From: Sinorhizobium terangae
GTDB lineage: Bacteria; Pseudomonadota; Alphaproteobacteria; Rhizobiales; Rhizobiaceae
Length of the DNA stretch: 64,000 nucleotides
Reading direction: 5' to 3'
Assembly: GCF_009601505.1 (NCBI RefSeq)
Contig: NZ_WITC01000015.1
Location: 1 to 64,000 of the forward strand
The position numbers were made by a program, and so were the translations under genes. The notes below the pieces were generated by a model. The model saw nothing but the letters and a program-made list of their open reading frames with translations. It ran no database searches and had not been told where the DNA came from. Positions 20,695 through 33,272 of this stretch are shown in pieces. Positions within the stretch are counted from its first letter, which is position 1. Each line of letters begins with the position of its first letter.

Positions 20695-22023
20695 ATGCGC
20701 CTGTCCCGCTTTTTCATGCCCATCTTGAAGGAAAATCCGAAGGAAGCGGAAATCGTTTCCCACCGCCTGATGCTGCGGACGGGCATGATCCGCCAGCAAT
20801 CTGCCGGCATCTATACCTGGCTGCCGCTTGGCAAGCGCGTGCTCGACAAGGTCAACGCGATCATTCGCGAAGAACAGAACCGCTCCGGCGCAATCGAGCT
20901 CCTGATGCCGACCCTGCAGTCGGCGGAGCTGTGGCAGGAGAGCGGACGCTACGATGCCTATGGCAAGGAAATGCTGCGCATCAAGGACCGGCAGGACCGG
21001 CCGATGCTCTATGGCCCGACGAATGAGGAGATGATCACGGACGTATTCCGCTCCTACGTGAAGTCCTATCGTGACCTGCCGCTCAACCTCTATCACATCC
21101 AGTTGAAGTTCCGCGACGAGATCCGTCCGCGCTTCGGCACGATGCGCTCGCGCGAGTTCCTGATGAAGGACGCCTATTCCTTCGATCTTGATCGCGAAGG
21201 GGCGGAGCACGCCTATAACCGGATGTTTGCGGCTTATCTGCGCACCTTCGCCCGCATGGGCTTGCGTGCCATCCCGATGCGCGCCGACACAGGGCCGATC
21301 GGCGGCAATCTCAGCCACGAGTTCATCATCCTTGCCGACACGGGCGAGTCGGAAGTCTTCTGCCACAAGGACTTCCTCGGATTCGACATCCCGGGCGAGG
21401 ATACCAATTTCGACGATGTCGCCGGCCTGAAGGCGATCTTCGAGAAGTGGACCTCACGTTATGCCGCAACCTCGGAAATGCATGATGAGGCGGACTTCAA
21501 CGCCATTCCCGAGAGCGAACGCCTGTCGGCGCGCGGCATCGAGGTCGGCCACATCTTCTACTTCGGCACAAAATATTCCGAAGCGATGGGCGCGAGGGTG
21601 CTCGGACCGGACGGCAAGGAGCACACCGTGCACATGGGCTCCTACGGTATCGGCCCGACCCGTCTTGTGCCCGCGATCATCGAGGCATCGCACGACGAAA
21701 ACGGTATCATCTGGCCGAAGTCGATCGCCCCGTTCGATGTCGTCGTCATCAACATGAAAGCGGGTGATGCCGCTTGCGATGCGGCGAGCGCCACGCTCTA
21801 CTCGGGATTAGGGAAGGCCGGATTCGACGTGCTTCTGGACGATACCGATGACCGCGCCGGCGCGAAGTTTGCGACCGCCGACCTTATTGGTGTCCCTGTC
21901 CAGATCATCGTTGGACCGCGGTCGGTTGCGAACGGCGAAGTCGAGATCAAGGATCGCAAGACCGGCGCGCGCGAGACGATGACGATCGAAGCCGCGATCA
22001 ACAAGCTGGTTGCGACGAGATAA
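20695..22023 (+). CDS. proS: Prolyl-tRNA synthetase
   Basis: Charges tRNA-Pro with proline. The 442-residue product is the short alphaproteobacterial form without the INS editing domain between motifs 2 and 3, so it has no built-in Ala-tRNA-Pro editing. Class II motifs are visible: [20 protein letters not shown], the motif 2 loop [23 protein letters not shown], and the C-terminal anticodon-binding domain. It is followed after 18 bases by lolE and lolD, an order likely to be an operon. Confidence 0.96.
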   Translation: MRLSRFFMPILKENPKEAEIVSHRLMLRTGMIRQQSAGIYTWLPLGKRVLDKVNAIIREEQNRSGAIELLMPTLQSAELWQESGRYDAYGKEMLRIKDRQDRPMLYGPTNEEMITDVFRSYVKSYRDLPLNLYHIQLKFRDEIRPRFGTMRSREFLMKDAYSFDLDREGAEHAYNRMFAAYLRTFARMGLRAIPMRADTGPIGGNLSHEFIILADTGESEVFCHKDFLGFDIPGEDTNFDDVAGLKAIFEKWTSRYAATSEMHDEADFNAIPESERLSARGIEVGHIFYFGTKYSEAMGARVLGPDGKEHTVHMGSYGIGPTRLVPAIIEASHDENGIIWPKSIAPFDVVVINMKAGDAACDAASATLYSGLGKAGFDVLLDDTDDRAGAKFATADLIGVPVQIIVGPRSVANGEVEIKDRKTGARETMTIEAAINKLVATR

Positions 22024-22041
22024 AGGACGAAGGAAGCGAAG

Positions 22042-23352
22042 ATGACCGCGGCGACTGAAGACCAGGTGCAGGCTGCCGCTAAGTCGGGCGTGCCTTCCAG
22101 CCGTCCCTTTTCCGCGTTCGAGCGCATGGTGGCCTGGCGCTATCTGCGCTCGCGTCGGAAAGAGGCCTTCATCTCGGTCATAGCCGGCTTCTCATTCATC
22201 GGCATCATGCTGGGTGTTGCGACGTTGATCATCGTCATGGCGGTGATGAACGGATTCCGGACCGAGCTCATTTCCCGCATCCTCGGCATGAACGGCCATA
22301 TCATCGTGCAGCCGCTCGATGGTCCGCTGACCAACTACGCGGAACTCGCCAATAAGTTTTCGGCGGTGCCGGGCGTGACCATGGCGATCCCGATGGTCGA
22401 GGGACAGGTGCTCGCCCAGGGCTACGGTGATGCGTCGACAGGGGCCCTCGTTCGCGGGGTCCGTCCTGACGACCTCTCGAAGCTGAAATCCATTTCCGAG
22501 CACATCCAGTCCGGCGATCTGGTCGGCTTTGCGTCTGGCAGCGGTGTTGCAATCGGTTCGCGCATGGCCGAACAGCTGGGCATCCGTGTCGGCGGCACGA
22601 TTACGCTGACCTCGCCGAACGGCGATGTGACGCCCATGGGCATGAATCCGCGCGTCAAGGCCTATACCGTCTCGGCGATCTTCGAAATCGGCATGTCGGA
22701 ATATGACGCAACGATCATCTTCATGCCGCTCGAGGAGGCGCAGCTTTACTTCAACGCCGAGGGCCTCGTCCAATCGATCGAAATTTTCGCCGAACATCCG
22801 GACGCGGTCGATTCCCTGCGCAAGCCCATTGAAGATGCGGCCGGCCGGCAGATCTTCATCACCGACTGGCGCGACCGCAACAAAACCTTCTTCTCTGCGC
22901 TTGAGGTCGAGCGCAACGTGATGTTCATGATCCTGACGCTGATCGTGCTGGTTGCGGCCTTGAACATCATTTCTGGCCTCATCATGCTGGTGAAGGACAA
23001 GGGCAGCGACATTGCAATCCTCAGAACCATGGGCGCAACGTCCGGATCGGTGATGCGCATCTTCTTCATGACCGGCGCCGCCATCGGGGTCGCCGGCACG
23101 ATCGCCGGCGTGCTCCTTGGCGTCGTCGTCTGCCTTAATATCGAATCGATCCGCCAGTTCTTCTCGTGGGTCTCGGGAACGACGCTCTTCAATCCCGAGC
23201 TCTATTTCCTGAGCCAGCTTCCCGCCGATATGAATGCGGACGAGACGATTGCCGTCGTCATCATGGCGATTGCCCTTTCCTTCCTTGCCACGATCTTCCC
23301 GGCCTGGCGTGCCTCGCGCCTCGATCCGGTGCAGGCCCTGCGGTACGAATAA
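22042..23352 (+). CDS. lolE: Lipoprotein-releasing ABC transporter permease (LolC/E)
   Basis: Inner-membrane permease that extracts outer-membrane lipoproteins and hands them to LolA, working with LolD. The 436-residue protein has an N-terminal helix after a basic start (RSRRKEAFISVIAGFSFIGI), a large periplasmic MacB-PCD-type domain, and three C-terminal helices of the FtsX domain. It ends FPAWRASRLDPVQALRYE, the standard coupling-end motif. Only one permease gene is present, so it probably acts as a homodimer, as in species with a single LolF-like gene. Confidence 0.92.
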   Translation: MTAATEDQVQAAAKSGVPSSRPFSAFERMVAWRYLRSRRKEAFISVIAGFSFIGIMLGVATLIIVMAVMNGFRTELISRILGMNGHIIVQPLDGPLTNYAELANKFSAVPGVTMAIPMVEGQVLAQGYGDASTGALVRGVRPDDLSKLKSISEHIQSGDLVGFASGSGVAIGSRMAEQLGIRVGGTITLTSPNGDVTPMGMNPRVKAYTVSAIFEIGMSEYDATIIFMPLEEAQLYFNAEGLVQSIEIFAEHPDAVDSLRKPIEDAAGRQIFITDWRDRNKTFFSALEVERNVMFMILTLIVLVAALNIISGLIMLVKDKGSDIAILRTMGATSGSVMRIFFMTGAAIGVAGTIAGVLLGVVVCLNIESIRQFFSWVSGTTLFNPELYFLSQLPADMNADETIAVVIMAIALSFLATIFPAWRASRLDPVQALRYE

Positions 23353-23370
23353 CAAGGACAAGAACGCAAA

Positions 23371-24057
23371 ATGAATGCGCGTGTGGCACTGCAGCTCTCC
23401 GGCATCGAGCGGCACTATGGCGAGGGCGACACCTACCTCCCGATTCTCAAGGGCGTCGATTTCACGCTGCGAAGCGGTGAGACCGTCGCGCTCGTGGCGC
23501 CTTCGGGAACCGGCAAGTCGACGCTCTTGCATGTCGCGGGCCTGCTCGAACATCCGGACGCGGGCGAAGTCGTCGTGAATGGACTGGCTTGCAACGGGCT
23601 CAGCGATGATCGGCGCACGGCTATCCGGCGAAAGGAAATCGGCTTCGTCTATCAGTTCCATCACCTTCTGCCGGAATTTTCCGCGCTGGAAAACATCATG
23701 ATGCCGCAACTGATCGCCGGCCTTCCGAAGGCAGAAGCGGCGGAGAGAGCCGCCGCTTTGCTCGACTATATGCGCATCGGCCACCGTGGCAGCCATAGGC
23801 CGGCTGAGCTTTCGGGCGGCGAGCAGCAGCGCGTCGCCATCGCCCGTGCTGTGGCCAATGCGCCGCTCGTTCTGCTGGCCGATGAGCCGACCGGCAATCT
23901 CGATCCCGAGACCGCCGGCTATGTGTTCGAGGCGATGGAGGCACTGGCACGCCAGTCGGGCCTTGCCGCACTGATTGCGACGCACAATCATGAACTCGCC
24001 TCCCTGATGGATCGCCGTGTGACGATCGAGGACGGGAAGGTCGTCGAACTGAAGTAG
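23371..24057 (+). CDS. lolD: Lipoprotein-releasing system ATP-binding protein
   Basis: ATPase of the Lol exporter, 228 residues. Walker A is APSGTGKST at 43-51, with alanine in the first position where glycine is usual. The signature [14 protein letters not shown], Walker [14 protein letters not shown] and the switch histidine in ATHNHE are all intact. It lies 18 bases after the permease gene and surely pairs with it. Confidence 0.94.
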   Translation: MNARVALQLSGIERHYGEGDTYLPILKGVDFTLRSGETVALVAPSGTGKSTLLHVAGLLEHPDAGEVVVNGLACNGLSDDRRTAIRRKEIGFVYQFHHLLPEFSALENIMMPQLIAGLPKAEAAERAAALLDYMRIGHRGSHRPAELSGGEQQRVAIARAVANAPLVLLADEPTGNLDPETAGYVFEAMEALARQSGLAALIATHNHELASLMDRRVTIEDGKVVELK

Positions 24058-24064
24058 TGCGCGG

Positions 24065-24124
24065 GTAGAGCAGGAGGAAAGTGTGCGGCTTCCCGCGCGC
24101 GTCCCGCTCCGACTCATTGGAGTG
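24065..24124 (+). repeat. Rhizobial palindromic repeat, second family, copy 1
   Basis: It resembles the element at 33153-33222: agagc..gaggaaa-gtg..gcgg-ttcccgc..gcgtcccgctc..cattgga. The left arm is decayed here. It fills the gap between the convergent lolD and DUF5680 genes and may act as a bidirectional hairpin. Confidence 0.65.
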
Positions 24125-24172
24125 ACCAGGTTTATGATCGGGTCGCTTCGGCCCAGGATCATCGCGAGCTGG

Positions 24173-24640
24173 TCAAGGAACGATGAGCCCGCCGCGATAA
24201 TCGAGCTCATAGGCCTCTTCGCCATCGACAAAGATGACCTCGCGTCCGGAAAAATGATCGGTCGCCCCGCGGCTGCTGTCGACGTAACAACCGTAGGCGT
24301 GCTGATATCGCGTGCCGCCGAGGAAATGGCGCCTGTCGCGGTACATGGTCTGCAGTGCAGTTTTGATGACGGCGCCGGCTCGTTCCGCGTCGATTAGGTC
24401 CGGACGGATGATTCGACCGAAATAATTCATCGCCCAGCGCGGGTTGCCTCCGTGCCAGACGGTTTCCTGGCCGGCAAAATCCGTTCCGCCGAAATAGCTG
24501 TCGAGATAGCTCCACGCACCGCGCTGGTGACCGATATCGCGTGAGCCGGGTCTGCAGGCAGGGAGCGCCGCGCCGCCGCCGACATAGGTTCTCGATTTCG
24601 CCTCGACGATGAAGTCGGTGAGTTCCTCGATGCTGAACAT
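24173..24640 (-). CDS. DUF5680-type protein, probably SOS-controlled
   Basis: A 155-residue soluble protein starting MFSIEELTDFIVEAKSRTY. It has the block GGGAALPACRPGSRDI, then SYLDSYFGGTDFAGQETVW and the aromatic-rich WHGGNPRWAMNYFGRI. This matches my memory of the DUF5680 family, which has no known function. The start at 24640 has GGGAGGAC just upstream. A LexA-type site (GTTC-N7-GTTC read on this strand) lies at 24695-24709, 55 bases before the start, so induction by DNA damage is inferred. Confidence 0.8.
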   Translation of the reverse strand: MFSIEELTDFIVEAKSRTYVGGGAALPACRPGSRDIGHQRGAWSYLDSYFGGTDFAGQETVWHGGNPRWAMNYFGRIIRPDLIDAERAGAVIKTALQTMYRDRRHFLGGTRYQHAYGCYVDSSRGATDHFSGREVIFVDGEEAYELDYRGGLIVP

Positions 24641-24694
24641 GAGCGTCCTCCCATTTTCGCCAGCGAGGATGCCGTAACATCGCCAGCTTGTAAA

Positions 24695-24709
24695 GAACAA
24701 AAAGGGAAC
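24695..24709 (-). promoter_or_regulatory. LexA (SOS) box for the DUF5680 gene
   Basis: GAAC-aaaaagg-GAAC on the plus strand, i.e. GTTC-N7-GTTC on the minus strand, the exact alphaproteobacterial LexA consensus. It lies 55 bases before the start of the DUF5680 gene. Confidence 0.75.
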
Positions 24710-24839
24710 AAACGGTGCCGACCTCCGAACTGCCTGCGGTTTGGTTTGGATCTTGGGAGTTGCAATCTGGTGCCCAGCCACACGCGTTAACCATGAACTT
24801 TGAATTACGGGATCTTTTATTCAGGCTTGCTTGACTTCG

Positions 24840-24854
24840 GAACAAAAAAAGAAC
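24840..24854 (+). promoter_or_regulatory. LexA (SOS) box for the 28-residue micropeptide
   Basis: GAAC-aaaaaaa-GAAC, again the reverse complement of GTTC-N7-GTTC. It overlaps a TTGACT (24831-24836) that may be the -35 region and ends 33 bases before the micropeptide ATG, a position suited to repression. Confidence 0.75.
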
Positions 24855-24887
24855 AAAAGAAAAACAATAGCGGAAAGGAGCCATATT

Positions 24888-24974
24888 ATGACTGATTTCG
24901 TTCGTGATCTCGCCGCCTTCGCCTCCATGAGCCTGTTCATCGCCAGCATTTCAGTGATTGCGCTCGGATTCTGA
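24888..24974 (+). CDS. 28-residue SOS-controlled membrane micropeptide (SidA-like?)
   Basis: A 28-codon frame with AAAGGAG 8 bases before the ATG. The first eight residues (MTDFVRDL) are polar and charged; residues 9-28 form one continuous hydrophobic segment ending in GF at the stop, so it is a predicted single-span inner-membrane peptide. A consensus LexA box lies directly upstream. Size, topology and control resemble SidA of Caulobacter, a 29-residue SOS-induced division inhibitor that acts on FtsW/FtsN, but I cannot show sequence homology. It precedes dnaE by 159 bases and could share its transcript. Confidence 0.6.
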   Translation: MTDFVRDLAAFASMSLFIASISVIALGF

Positions 24975-25133
24975 TCCTTCTGCGCTGGTGCGGCTTCGCA
25001 TGGCGTGGCCGCGTCGGACCTGCGCTGCCTCGGATGCAATGTTGAAAAAAGACGGTGGCTCCGGCCGTTGTGCTGGACATCAAGCACCGGAAACGGGATA
25101 TCCTCTGCTCCGAACGGGAATCGGAGTGCAACG

Positions 25134-28628
<3,495 letters not shown>

Positions 28629-28674
28629 GGAAAATAAGTGTAACGGCCTTCTGTACGGATCTGCTCCGGGTCTG

Positions 28675-29907
28675 TCAGCGCGCGGAAGTGCGCGTGATGG
28701 TGATAAAATCCGTTCCCTCGCCGGTCTCCTGTCCGCTCTCCGCGTCGGAGATTGACAAGGACGATCCGTTGACGAGGAGGCCTGCGATCCGCGCCCGCAC
28801 GTCAGCGGCGACGGTGATCCGCTCCAGCGTTGCTTGAAGGGCATCGGATGCCGAAGGATCGGCATCGAGGGAAATGCCGAGGCGTTTTTTCATCGACACA
28901 GGCAAGTGATTTTCCAGGGAAACACCAAACCACTTGCCGGCGCCGCTTGCCGCATCGTGATCCTGGAACTGCAGGAAATGCGTTCCCAGCGCAGCTTCGG
29001 GTTGCTCGATATCAACGTCGGCCGAGAAGAGCGGCTGGAACCGTTGACGCACGAGCAGTATGCCGTTTGACGGCTTTTCGCGGCCGGCCTTGCGGAACAC
29101 TTTGTCGATCAGTTCCGGGGTTATGTTGCCGTCAGGTGGAAGGCCTTCGGCAGACTGGAAGGCACGCACGGCATCATACGTGGCGGGACCGGTCCAGCCA
29201 TCCGGAATGCCGGCATCGAAGCCGAGGCTGCTTAGCAGCACCTGCAGCTCGTGGATGGTGTCGCGGGTGCTGCGCCGCGTGATCAAGATGCGGATCGGTG
29301 CCTGCGGTTGGCTGGAAGCGGCCGGCACTGAGGCCGTCTTGATCATGGCCACTTCGAGGGGATCGTTCTCCTTTTGGCTGAGTGCGGGACGCAGCGGAAC
29401 ATCCGAAAGTGGAGCCGGCTTTTCTTCAAGCGCTTGGTTCGGCTGGAAAAGCGTGGCGCTCGAAACCTCGGTCGGAATCACCTGTCGATCAGAAATCAGC
29501 ACGTGCATTCCGTGCCTGGTCATCTTGAACAGTTTTGCCGCAAATTTGCTGGGCAACCGCACGCAACCGTGCGAGGCCGGATATTTTGGTACGTGGTCCG
29601 AGCCGTGGAGGGCAATTCCGGACCAGGTCAGCCGCTGCATGAACGGCATCGGCGCGTTCGAATAGATGTTGGACTTGTGGTGGCGGCGCTTTTCGAGGAT
29701 CGAGAAGATGCCCGTCGGCGTCGAATGGCCGCCTTTCCCGGTCGACACCTTCGAGGTGGCTATGACGGCATTGCCGTCATAGACGGCGATCGATTGCTGC
29801 TTCGTCGAGACGATCACCTGCAGCGGTTGATCGCTGGCGGCAAACGCGGACGACGCAGAGACCAGCAGGAGGGCGAATCCGCCTCCGAGAGTGAAACGCA
29901 AAACCAT
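28675..29907 (-). CDS. L,D-transpeptidase with peptidoglycan-binding domain
   Basis: Exported cell-wall enzyme that forms 3-3 crosslinks or attaches proteins to peptidoglycan. The 410 residues begin with a signal peptide (MVLRFTLGGGFALLLVSASS, then AFA-AS). The YkuD domain follows, with the catalytic block ALHGSDHVPKYPASHGCVRL containing His and the nucleophile Cys. After a linker comes a PG_binding_1 domain (LQVLLSSLGFDAG..DGWTGPATYDAVRAFQ). The ATG at 29907 is preferred over a TTG at 29952 because it gives a clean signal peptide. Confidence 0.9.
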   Translation of the reverse strand: MVLRFTLGGGFALLLVSASSAFAASDQPLQVIVSTKQQSIAVYDGNAVIATSKVSTGKGGHSTPTGIFSILEKRRHHKSNIYSNAPMPFMQRLTWSGIALHGSDHVPKYPASHGCVRLPSKFAAKLFKMTRHGMHVLISDRQVIPTEVSSATLFQPNQALEEKPAPLSDVPLRPALSQKENDPLEVAMIKTASVPAASSQPQAPIRILITRRSTRDTIHELQVLLSSLGFDAGIPDGWTGPATYDAVRAFQSAEGLPPDGNITPELIDKVFRKAGREKPSNGILLVRQRFQPLFSADVDIEQPEAALGTHFLQFQDHDAASGAGKWFGVSLENHLPVSMKKRLGISLDADPSASDALQATLERITVAADVRARIAGLLVNGSSLSISDAESGQETGEGTDFITITRTSAR

Positions 29908-30018
29908 ACTCTCATTCCAACGCAAGAACCGTCGAATGAGCGTATCCGCCAATATTTAAGGAATTCGATCCGTGCGAGCAGGCCTACGGCGCCGCGCCTC
30001 TTTCGGGCGCATAAGGGT

Positions 30019-30043
30019 CGCTATAGCATCTTGAAGTGCTGTA
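30019..30043 (-). repeat. Mosaic repeat fragment (reverse orientation)
   Basis: The plus strand reads cgctatagcatcttgaagtg then ctgta; its complement matches the tgcagcaattcaaagtgctacagcg module of the repeats at 19568, 47613 and 55433 with four or five changes. It lies between the dinB stop and the L,D-transpeptidase start. The palindromic half is not well kept. Confidence 0.5.
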
Positions 30044-30061
30044 CCTCTTTACGCGACCGGG

Positions 30062-31354
30062 CTACTGATCGCGACGCCGGGGGCCGAAGGTATAGCCCGT
30101 CTCGACGGTCGTCTTGCCGAATTTGTCGCGCAGCTTGTTGATGGCATCCTCGGCAGCCGCGCGCCGCGTCGCTGCCGGATCCACGAGGTCCGGCGGATCG
30201 GCAAGACCGGGATCGGACAGGTCGCTGACGCCGATGCCGATCAGCCTGTATCGCGTACCGTCGACCTCCTTTTCCAGAAGTTGGAGGCCGGTGCGGAAGA
30301 TACGATCCGCCAGACGTGTCGGGCTGTCGAGCCGCCTGTTGCGTGTGCGAAGTTTGAAGTCGGCGGTCTTGAGCTTGAGGACGACGGTTTGTCCGGCGAG
30401 CTCCGCCTTGCGTAGGCGCAGCGCCACCTGTTCGCTGAGCCGCCTGAGGTGCGGGACCAGTTCCTCCGGGCGCGACAGATCGTCGTTGAACGTGGTTTCC
30501 GACGACACGCTCTTGGCCTCTCCGTCCGTTTCCACGATCCGCTCGTCCTGGCCGCGCGAGAGGCGGTAGAGCCTTTGGCCCATCGTGCCGTAGCGGCGCA
30601 TCAGGTCAGCTTCCTCCATCATCTGCAATTGGCCGATGGTGCGGATGCCGTCCCTTTCGAGCGTCGCGGCAAAGGCCTTGCCGACACCCCAGATCAGTGT
30701 GACCGGACGCTCCTTGAGGAAGTCCACCGCCTCGGCCTGACCGATGACAGAGAAGCCACGTGGCTTCTGCAGGTCGGACGCAACCTTGGCGAGGAACTTG
30801 CAGTAGGACAGGCCGACGGAGACGGTGATGCCGATTTCCTGCTCCACGCGCTTCGCGAACCGGGCAAGTGTCCGGGCCGAGGGATCGTGATGGAGACGTT
30901 CGGTGCCACTGAGATCGAGGAAGGCTTCGTCGATCGACAGCGGCTGTACAAGCGGTGTCAGCTCCAGCATCAGCGACCGTACTTCGCGTCCGACGCGCGA
31001 ATATTTCTCCATGTCCGGCTTGATCACAACCGCCTGCGGACAGGCTTCCAGCGCCTTGAACATCGGCATGGCGGAGCGAACACCGTGAATGCGGGCGATG
31101 TAGCAGGCGGTCGAAACGACGCCGCGTTTGCCGCCGCCAATGATCACCGGCTTGTCAGCAAGCTCCGGATCGTCGCGCTTCTCGATCGACGCGTAGAAGG
31201 CATCGCAGTCGATATGCGCGAGCGTCAGCTTGTAGAGTTCGGAGTGGCGAAGAAGCCGCGGGCTGCCGCAAGACAGACACCGTCGTGGTTCGGTGGCCTG
31301 CTCCCTGAGGCAGTCTCGGCAGAAGCCAGGAATCGATGCGGCGCTGTCGGGCAT
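30062..31354 (-). CDS. dinB: DNA polymerase IV (Y family) with N-terminal zinc finger
   Basis: Error-prone translesion polymerase, 430 residues. The catalytic carboxylates are in [13 protein letters not shown] (D49, D51) and SIDEAFLD; a helix-hairpin-helix region has [18 protein letters not shown], followed by the little-finger domain. Before the catalytic core lies a four-cysteine element, C12-x2-C15 and C26-x2-C29, a zinc-finger-like addition seen in some alphaproteobacterial DinB proteins. A LexA box ends 6 bases before the start codon, so SOS induction is likely. Confidence 0.93.
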   Translation of the reverse strand: MPDSAASIPGFCRDCLREQATEPRRCLSCGSPRLLRHSELYKLTLAHIDCDAFYASIEKRDDPELADKPVIIGGGKRGVVSTACYIARIHGVRSAMPMFKALEACPQAVVIKPDMEKYSRVGREVRSLMLELTPLVQPLSIDEAFLDLSGTERLHHDPSARTLARFAKRVEQEIGITVSVGLSYCKFLAKVASDLQKPRGFSVIGQAEAVDFLKERPVTLIWGVGKAFAATLERDGIRTIGQLQMMEEADLMRRYGTMGQRLYRLSRGQDERIVETDGEAKSVSSETTFNDDLSRPEELVPHLRRLSEQVALRLRKAELAGQTVVLKLKTADFKLRTRNRRLDSPTRLADRIFRTGLQLLEKEVDGTRYRLIGIGVSDLSDPGLADPPDLVDPAATRRAAAEDAINKLRDKFGKTTVETGYTFGPRRRDQ

Positions 31355-31359
31355 ATCCG

Positions 31360-31374
31360 GAACAAATGTTGAAC
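31360..31374 (-). promoter_or_regulatory. LexA (SOS) box at dinB
   Basis: GAAC-aaatgtt-GAAC, reverse complement of GTTC-N7-GTTC. It starts only 6 bases upstream of the dinB start codon, so LexA would sit over the transcription start or 5' leader. The GNAT gene that starts at 31430 on the other strand may share the region. Confidence 0.8.
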
Positions 31375-31429
31375 GCGGCGACTTTACGCTCTACGCTACT
31401 GAGTCTCAAGGCGGAGATCGGAGGCCGTT

Positions 31430-32017
31430 TTGGATATCGTCCTTGAATTCGAGCCGGTCACGGCGGAGCGTTGGCACGACTTCGAACAGCTCTTCGGCCG
31501 GCAAGGCGCCTTTTGCGGCTGCTGGTGCGTTGCCCTGCGGCTGCCAAACGCCATCCGCACGCGTATGTCGTCGGATGAGCGCAAGGGCTTCATCAAAGAT
31601 CGGATCGCAGCCGGACCGCCACCCGGCATACTCGGATATTGTGAGGGCGCGCCGGTGGCCTGGGTGCAGGTCGGCCCGCGTCATGACGTCCCCCAATTCA
31701 ATTCGCCGCGCACGGTCTCGCGACCGCTTCATGATTTCGAGGCCGAGGACCGAACGGTTTGGGCGCTGAGTTGCCTGTTCCTTCTGCCGCGCCTGCGTGG
31801 CAACGGATTGAGCCATCGCCTGCTTGCTGCGGCGATCGACCATGCACGGGCCGGGCGTGCCCGTTTTCTCGACGCATGCCCGATCGACCACGCCAAGCAG
31901 TCGAAATCGCCAACGCTGTGCATCGGCTCCACGGCAATCTTCGACCTTGCCGGTTTCGAGACGGTTGCGCGGCGCAAGGACGGCAGACCGCTGATGCGAC
32001 TGGATTTGAGCCGATGA
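31430..32017 (+). CDS. GNAT-family N-acetyltransferase
   Basis: A 195-residue acetyltransferase-like protein of unknown substrate. The N-terminal part has the Cys-rich block GRQGAFCGCWCVALRLP. The acetyl-CoA loop region reads LSCLFLLPRLRGNGLSHRLL (R/Q-x-x-G-x-G type), and the C-terminal part DLAGFETVARRKDGRP is the usual end of GNATs. Translation starts at a TTG (31430) with GATCGGAGG 5 bases before it; no ATG fits. It diverges from dinB across about 75 bases that hold the LexA box. Confidence 0.75.
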   Translation: MDIVLEFEPVTAERWHDFEQLFGRQGAFCGCWCVALRLPNAIRTRMSSDERKGFIKDRIAAGPPPGILGYCEGAPVAWVQVGPRHDVPQFNSPRTVSRPLHDFEAEDRTVWALSCLFLLPRLRGNGLSHRLLAAAIDHARAGRARFLDACPIDHAKQSKSPTLCIGSTAIFDLAGFETVARRKDGRPLMRLDLSR

Positions 32018-32106
32018 GCACAACTGCTGGGATTCGGCGGGTATTGGAATCGGACGTCGTCTCCGACGCAGTGACAACGCGCCGAAGGAGCCGCTTGAAA
32101 TGCGAC

Positions 32107-32769
32107 TCATCTCCGTGGCGCCCAACGTCCGAAGTGCGCGCGGATCAGTGGCGCGGCCTCCGTCCAATCCGCAGCCGCATGAATGCCGGCATCGGGTACC
32201 GGGGCAAGAGCGCGAAATTCGGTGTTGGCCATCAGGTTTATGAGAAGGCACGCAGGTGCGTGATCCCTTACCGAATGGAGATTGCGCAGGATGTCGTCGA
32301 TGAAGACCATGGGGAGTTCCCGGCCTCCGTGCAGTTGCTCGACAAGCGGGCCCTTGGGTTCCTCGGAGGCGAGCAGCGGATAGGGGAGGCCGAGGGCGTC
32401 GAGCAGCGCACGTCGCTTGGCCGCATGCCGTGGTGGCATCGCAGTGAGAAACACGATGTCCGCCTCGGCGGAGAGTTCCGCAAGTGCATTGACCACCAGC
32501 GCGGCCGGTGTCTGCCACTGCTCCTGCGCATCGTAGAAGGCGTCGAGCAAAGCCTTCACGGCGGCCTCGCTCGCTGCTTCGCCGTTTTGCAGATCGACGA
32601 TGTTGCCGCTCAGGCGGAAGGAGCGGGGCAACAGCCTATGCTGACGGCTTTCGAGGAAGAGCTTGAACGGCGTCAGGAATTCCAGGACAACTTCATCGAC
32701 GTCGCTGACGATCAGGGGTCTGTGCCCCAGACGAATGACGTCGTCGGGTCGGCCGGCGGCCATGCTCAA
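32107..32769 (-). CDS. HAD-superfamily hydrolase-like protein
   Basis: A 220-residue protein with the HAD motif I block PLIVSDVDEVVLEF (DxDE), motif II-like VFLTAMPPRHAAKRR, and motif IV-like MVFIDDILRNLHSV. These suggest a phosphatase; the substrate is unknown. The start overlaps the stop of the upstream DUF3572 gene by four bases (ATGA), so the two are co-translated. Confidence 0.78.
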   Translation of the reverse strand: MSMAAGRPDDVIRLGHRPLIVSDVDEVVLEFLTPFKLFLESRQHRLLPRSFRLSGNIVDLQNGEAASEAAVKALLDAFYDAQEQWQTPAALVVNALAELSAEADIVFLTAMPPRHAAKRRALLDALGLPYPLLASEEPKGPLVEQLHGGRELPMVFIDDILRNLHSVRDHAPACLLINLMANTEFRALAPVPDAGIHAAADWTEAAPLIRAHFGRWAPRR

Positions 32770-33038
32770 CTATCCTCGAAATCCGATGCACCGGAGAGAA
32801 GGTGGTGCGCGCGGACCACTTCTTCCGGTCGCGTTTGCGTCGCCTCGCAAAAGGCCATCAGCGTCGGCTCGTGGTCCATCAGGAAGGCGACCAAGCCGCC
32901 CATGAAACCCGGCTCGCCGATTGCCGCGCGCAGTGAACCGGGGTCGGTGCCGGTCAGGCCGAGGAAGCGGGACAGAAGTTCCGGTTCGTCGGCGAGCCAG
33001 GCGAGGATGGCGATTGCCGTTTCGTCAGCGCTCTTCAT
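32766..33038 (-). CDS. DUF3572-type protein
   Basis: A 90-residue acidic helical protein, MKSADETAIAILAWLADEPE and onwards, with LSRFLGLTGTDPGSLRAAI and the end block RPEEVVRAHHLLSG. It matches the alphaproteobacterial DUF3572 family, function unknown, usually found beside divK-pleD. It overlaps the HAD gene by four bases. Confidence 0.82.
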   Translation of the reverse strand: MKSADETAIAILAWLADEPELLSRFLGLTGTDPGSLRAAIGEPGFMGGLVAFLMDHEPTLMAFCEATQTRPEEVVRAHHLLSGASDFEDS

Positions 33039-33152
33039 GGTGTCGAACCTCTCGTCATCTTTCGCCCGGAATTACCCATTTTTCAACCAAATAGCGCTAG
33101 CCTCGCGGCTGAGGAAATGGGCCGAGTCGTTGATTGTGCAACTTATATGTCC

Positions 33153-33222
33153 AGAGCGGGATGAGGAAAAGTGCTTGCGGTTTTCCGCTCGCATCCCGCT
33201 CTCGCTTATTGGAATCGATCAC
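33153..33222 (+). repeat. Rhizobial palindromic repeat, second family, copy 2
   Basis: Arms agagcgggatg (33153-33163) and catcccgctct (33192-33202) are perfect inverted repeats; between them lies gaggaaaagtg..gcggttttccgc, itself partly palindromic. The element is followed by cgcttattgga as in the copy at 24065. It lies upstream of divK. Confidence 0.75.
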
Positions 33223-33272
33223 ATCGAGATCTCGTGGACTTGCAAGGCGGCTGCGGACAGTAAGGTATCGAC

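Noticed and set aside
20357-20728. 124-codon frame overlapping the proS start, resembling a leader peptide
   Set aside because: It runs into proS in another frame, contains no run of proline codons, and lacks a ribosome binding site.
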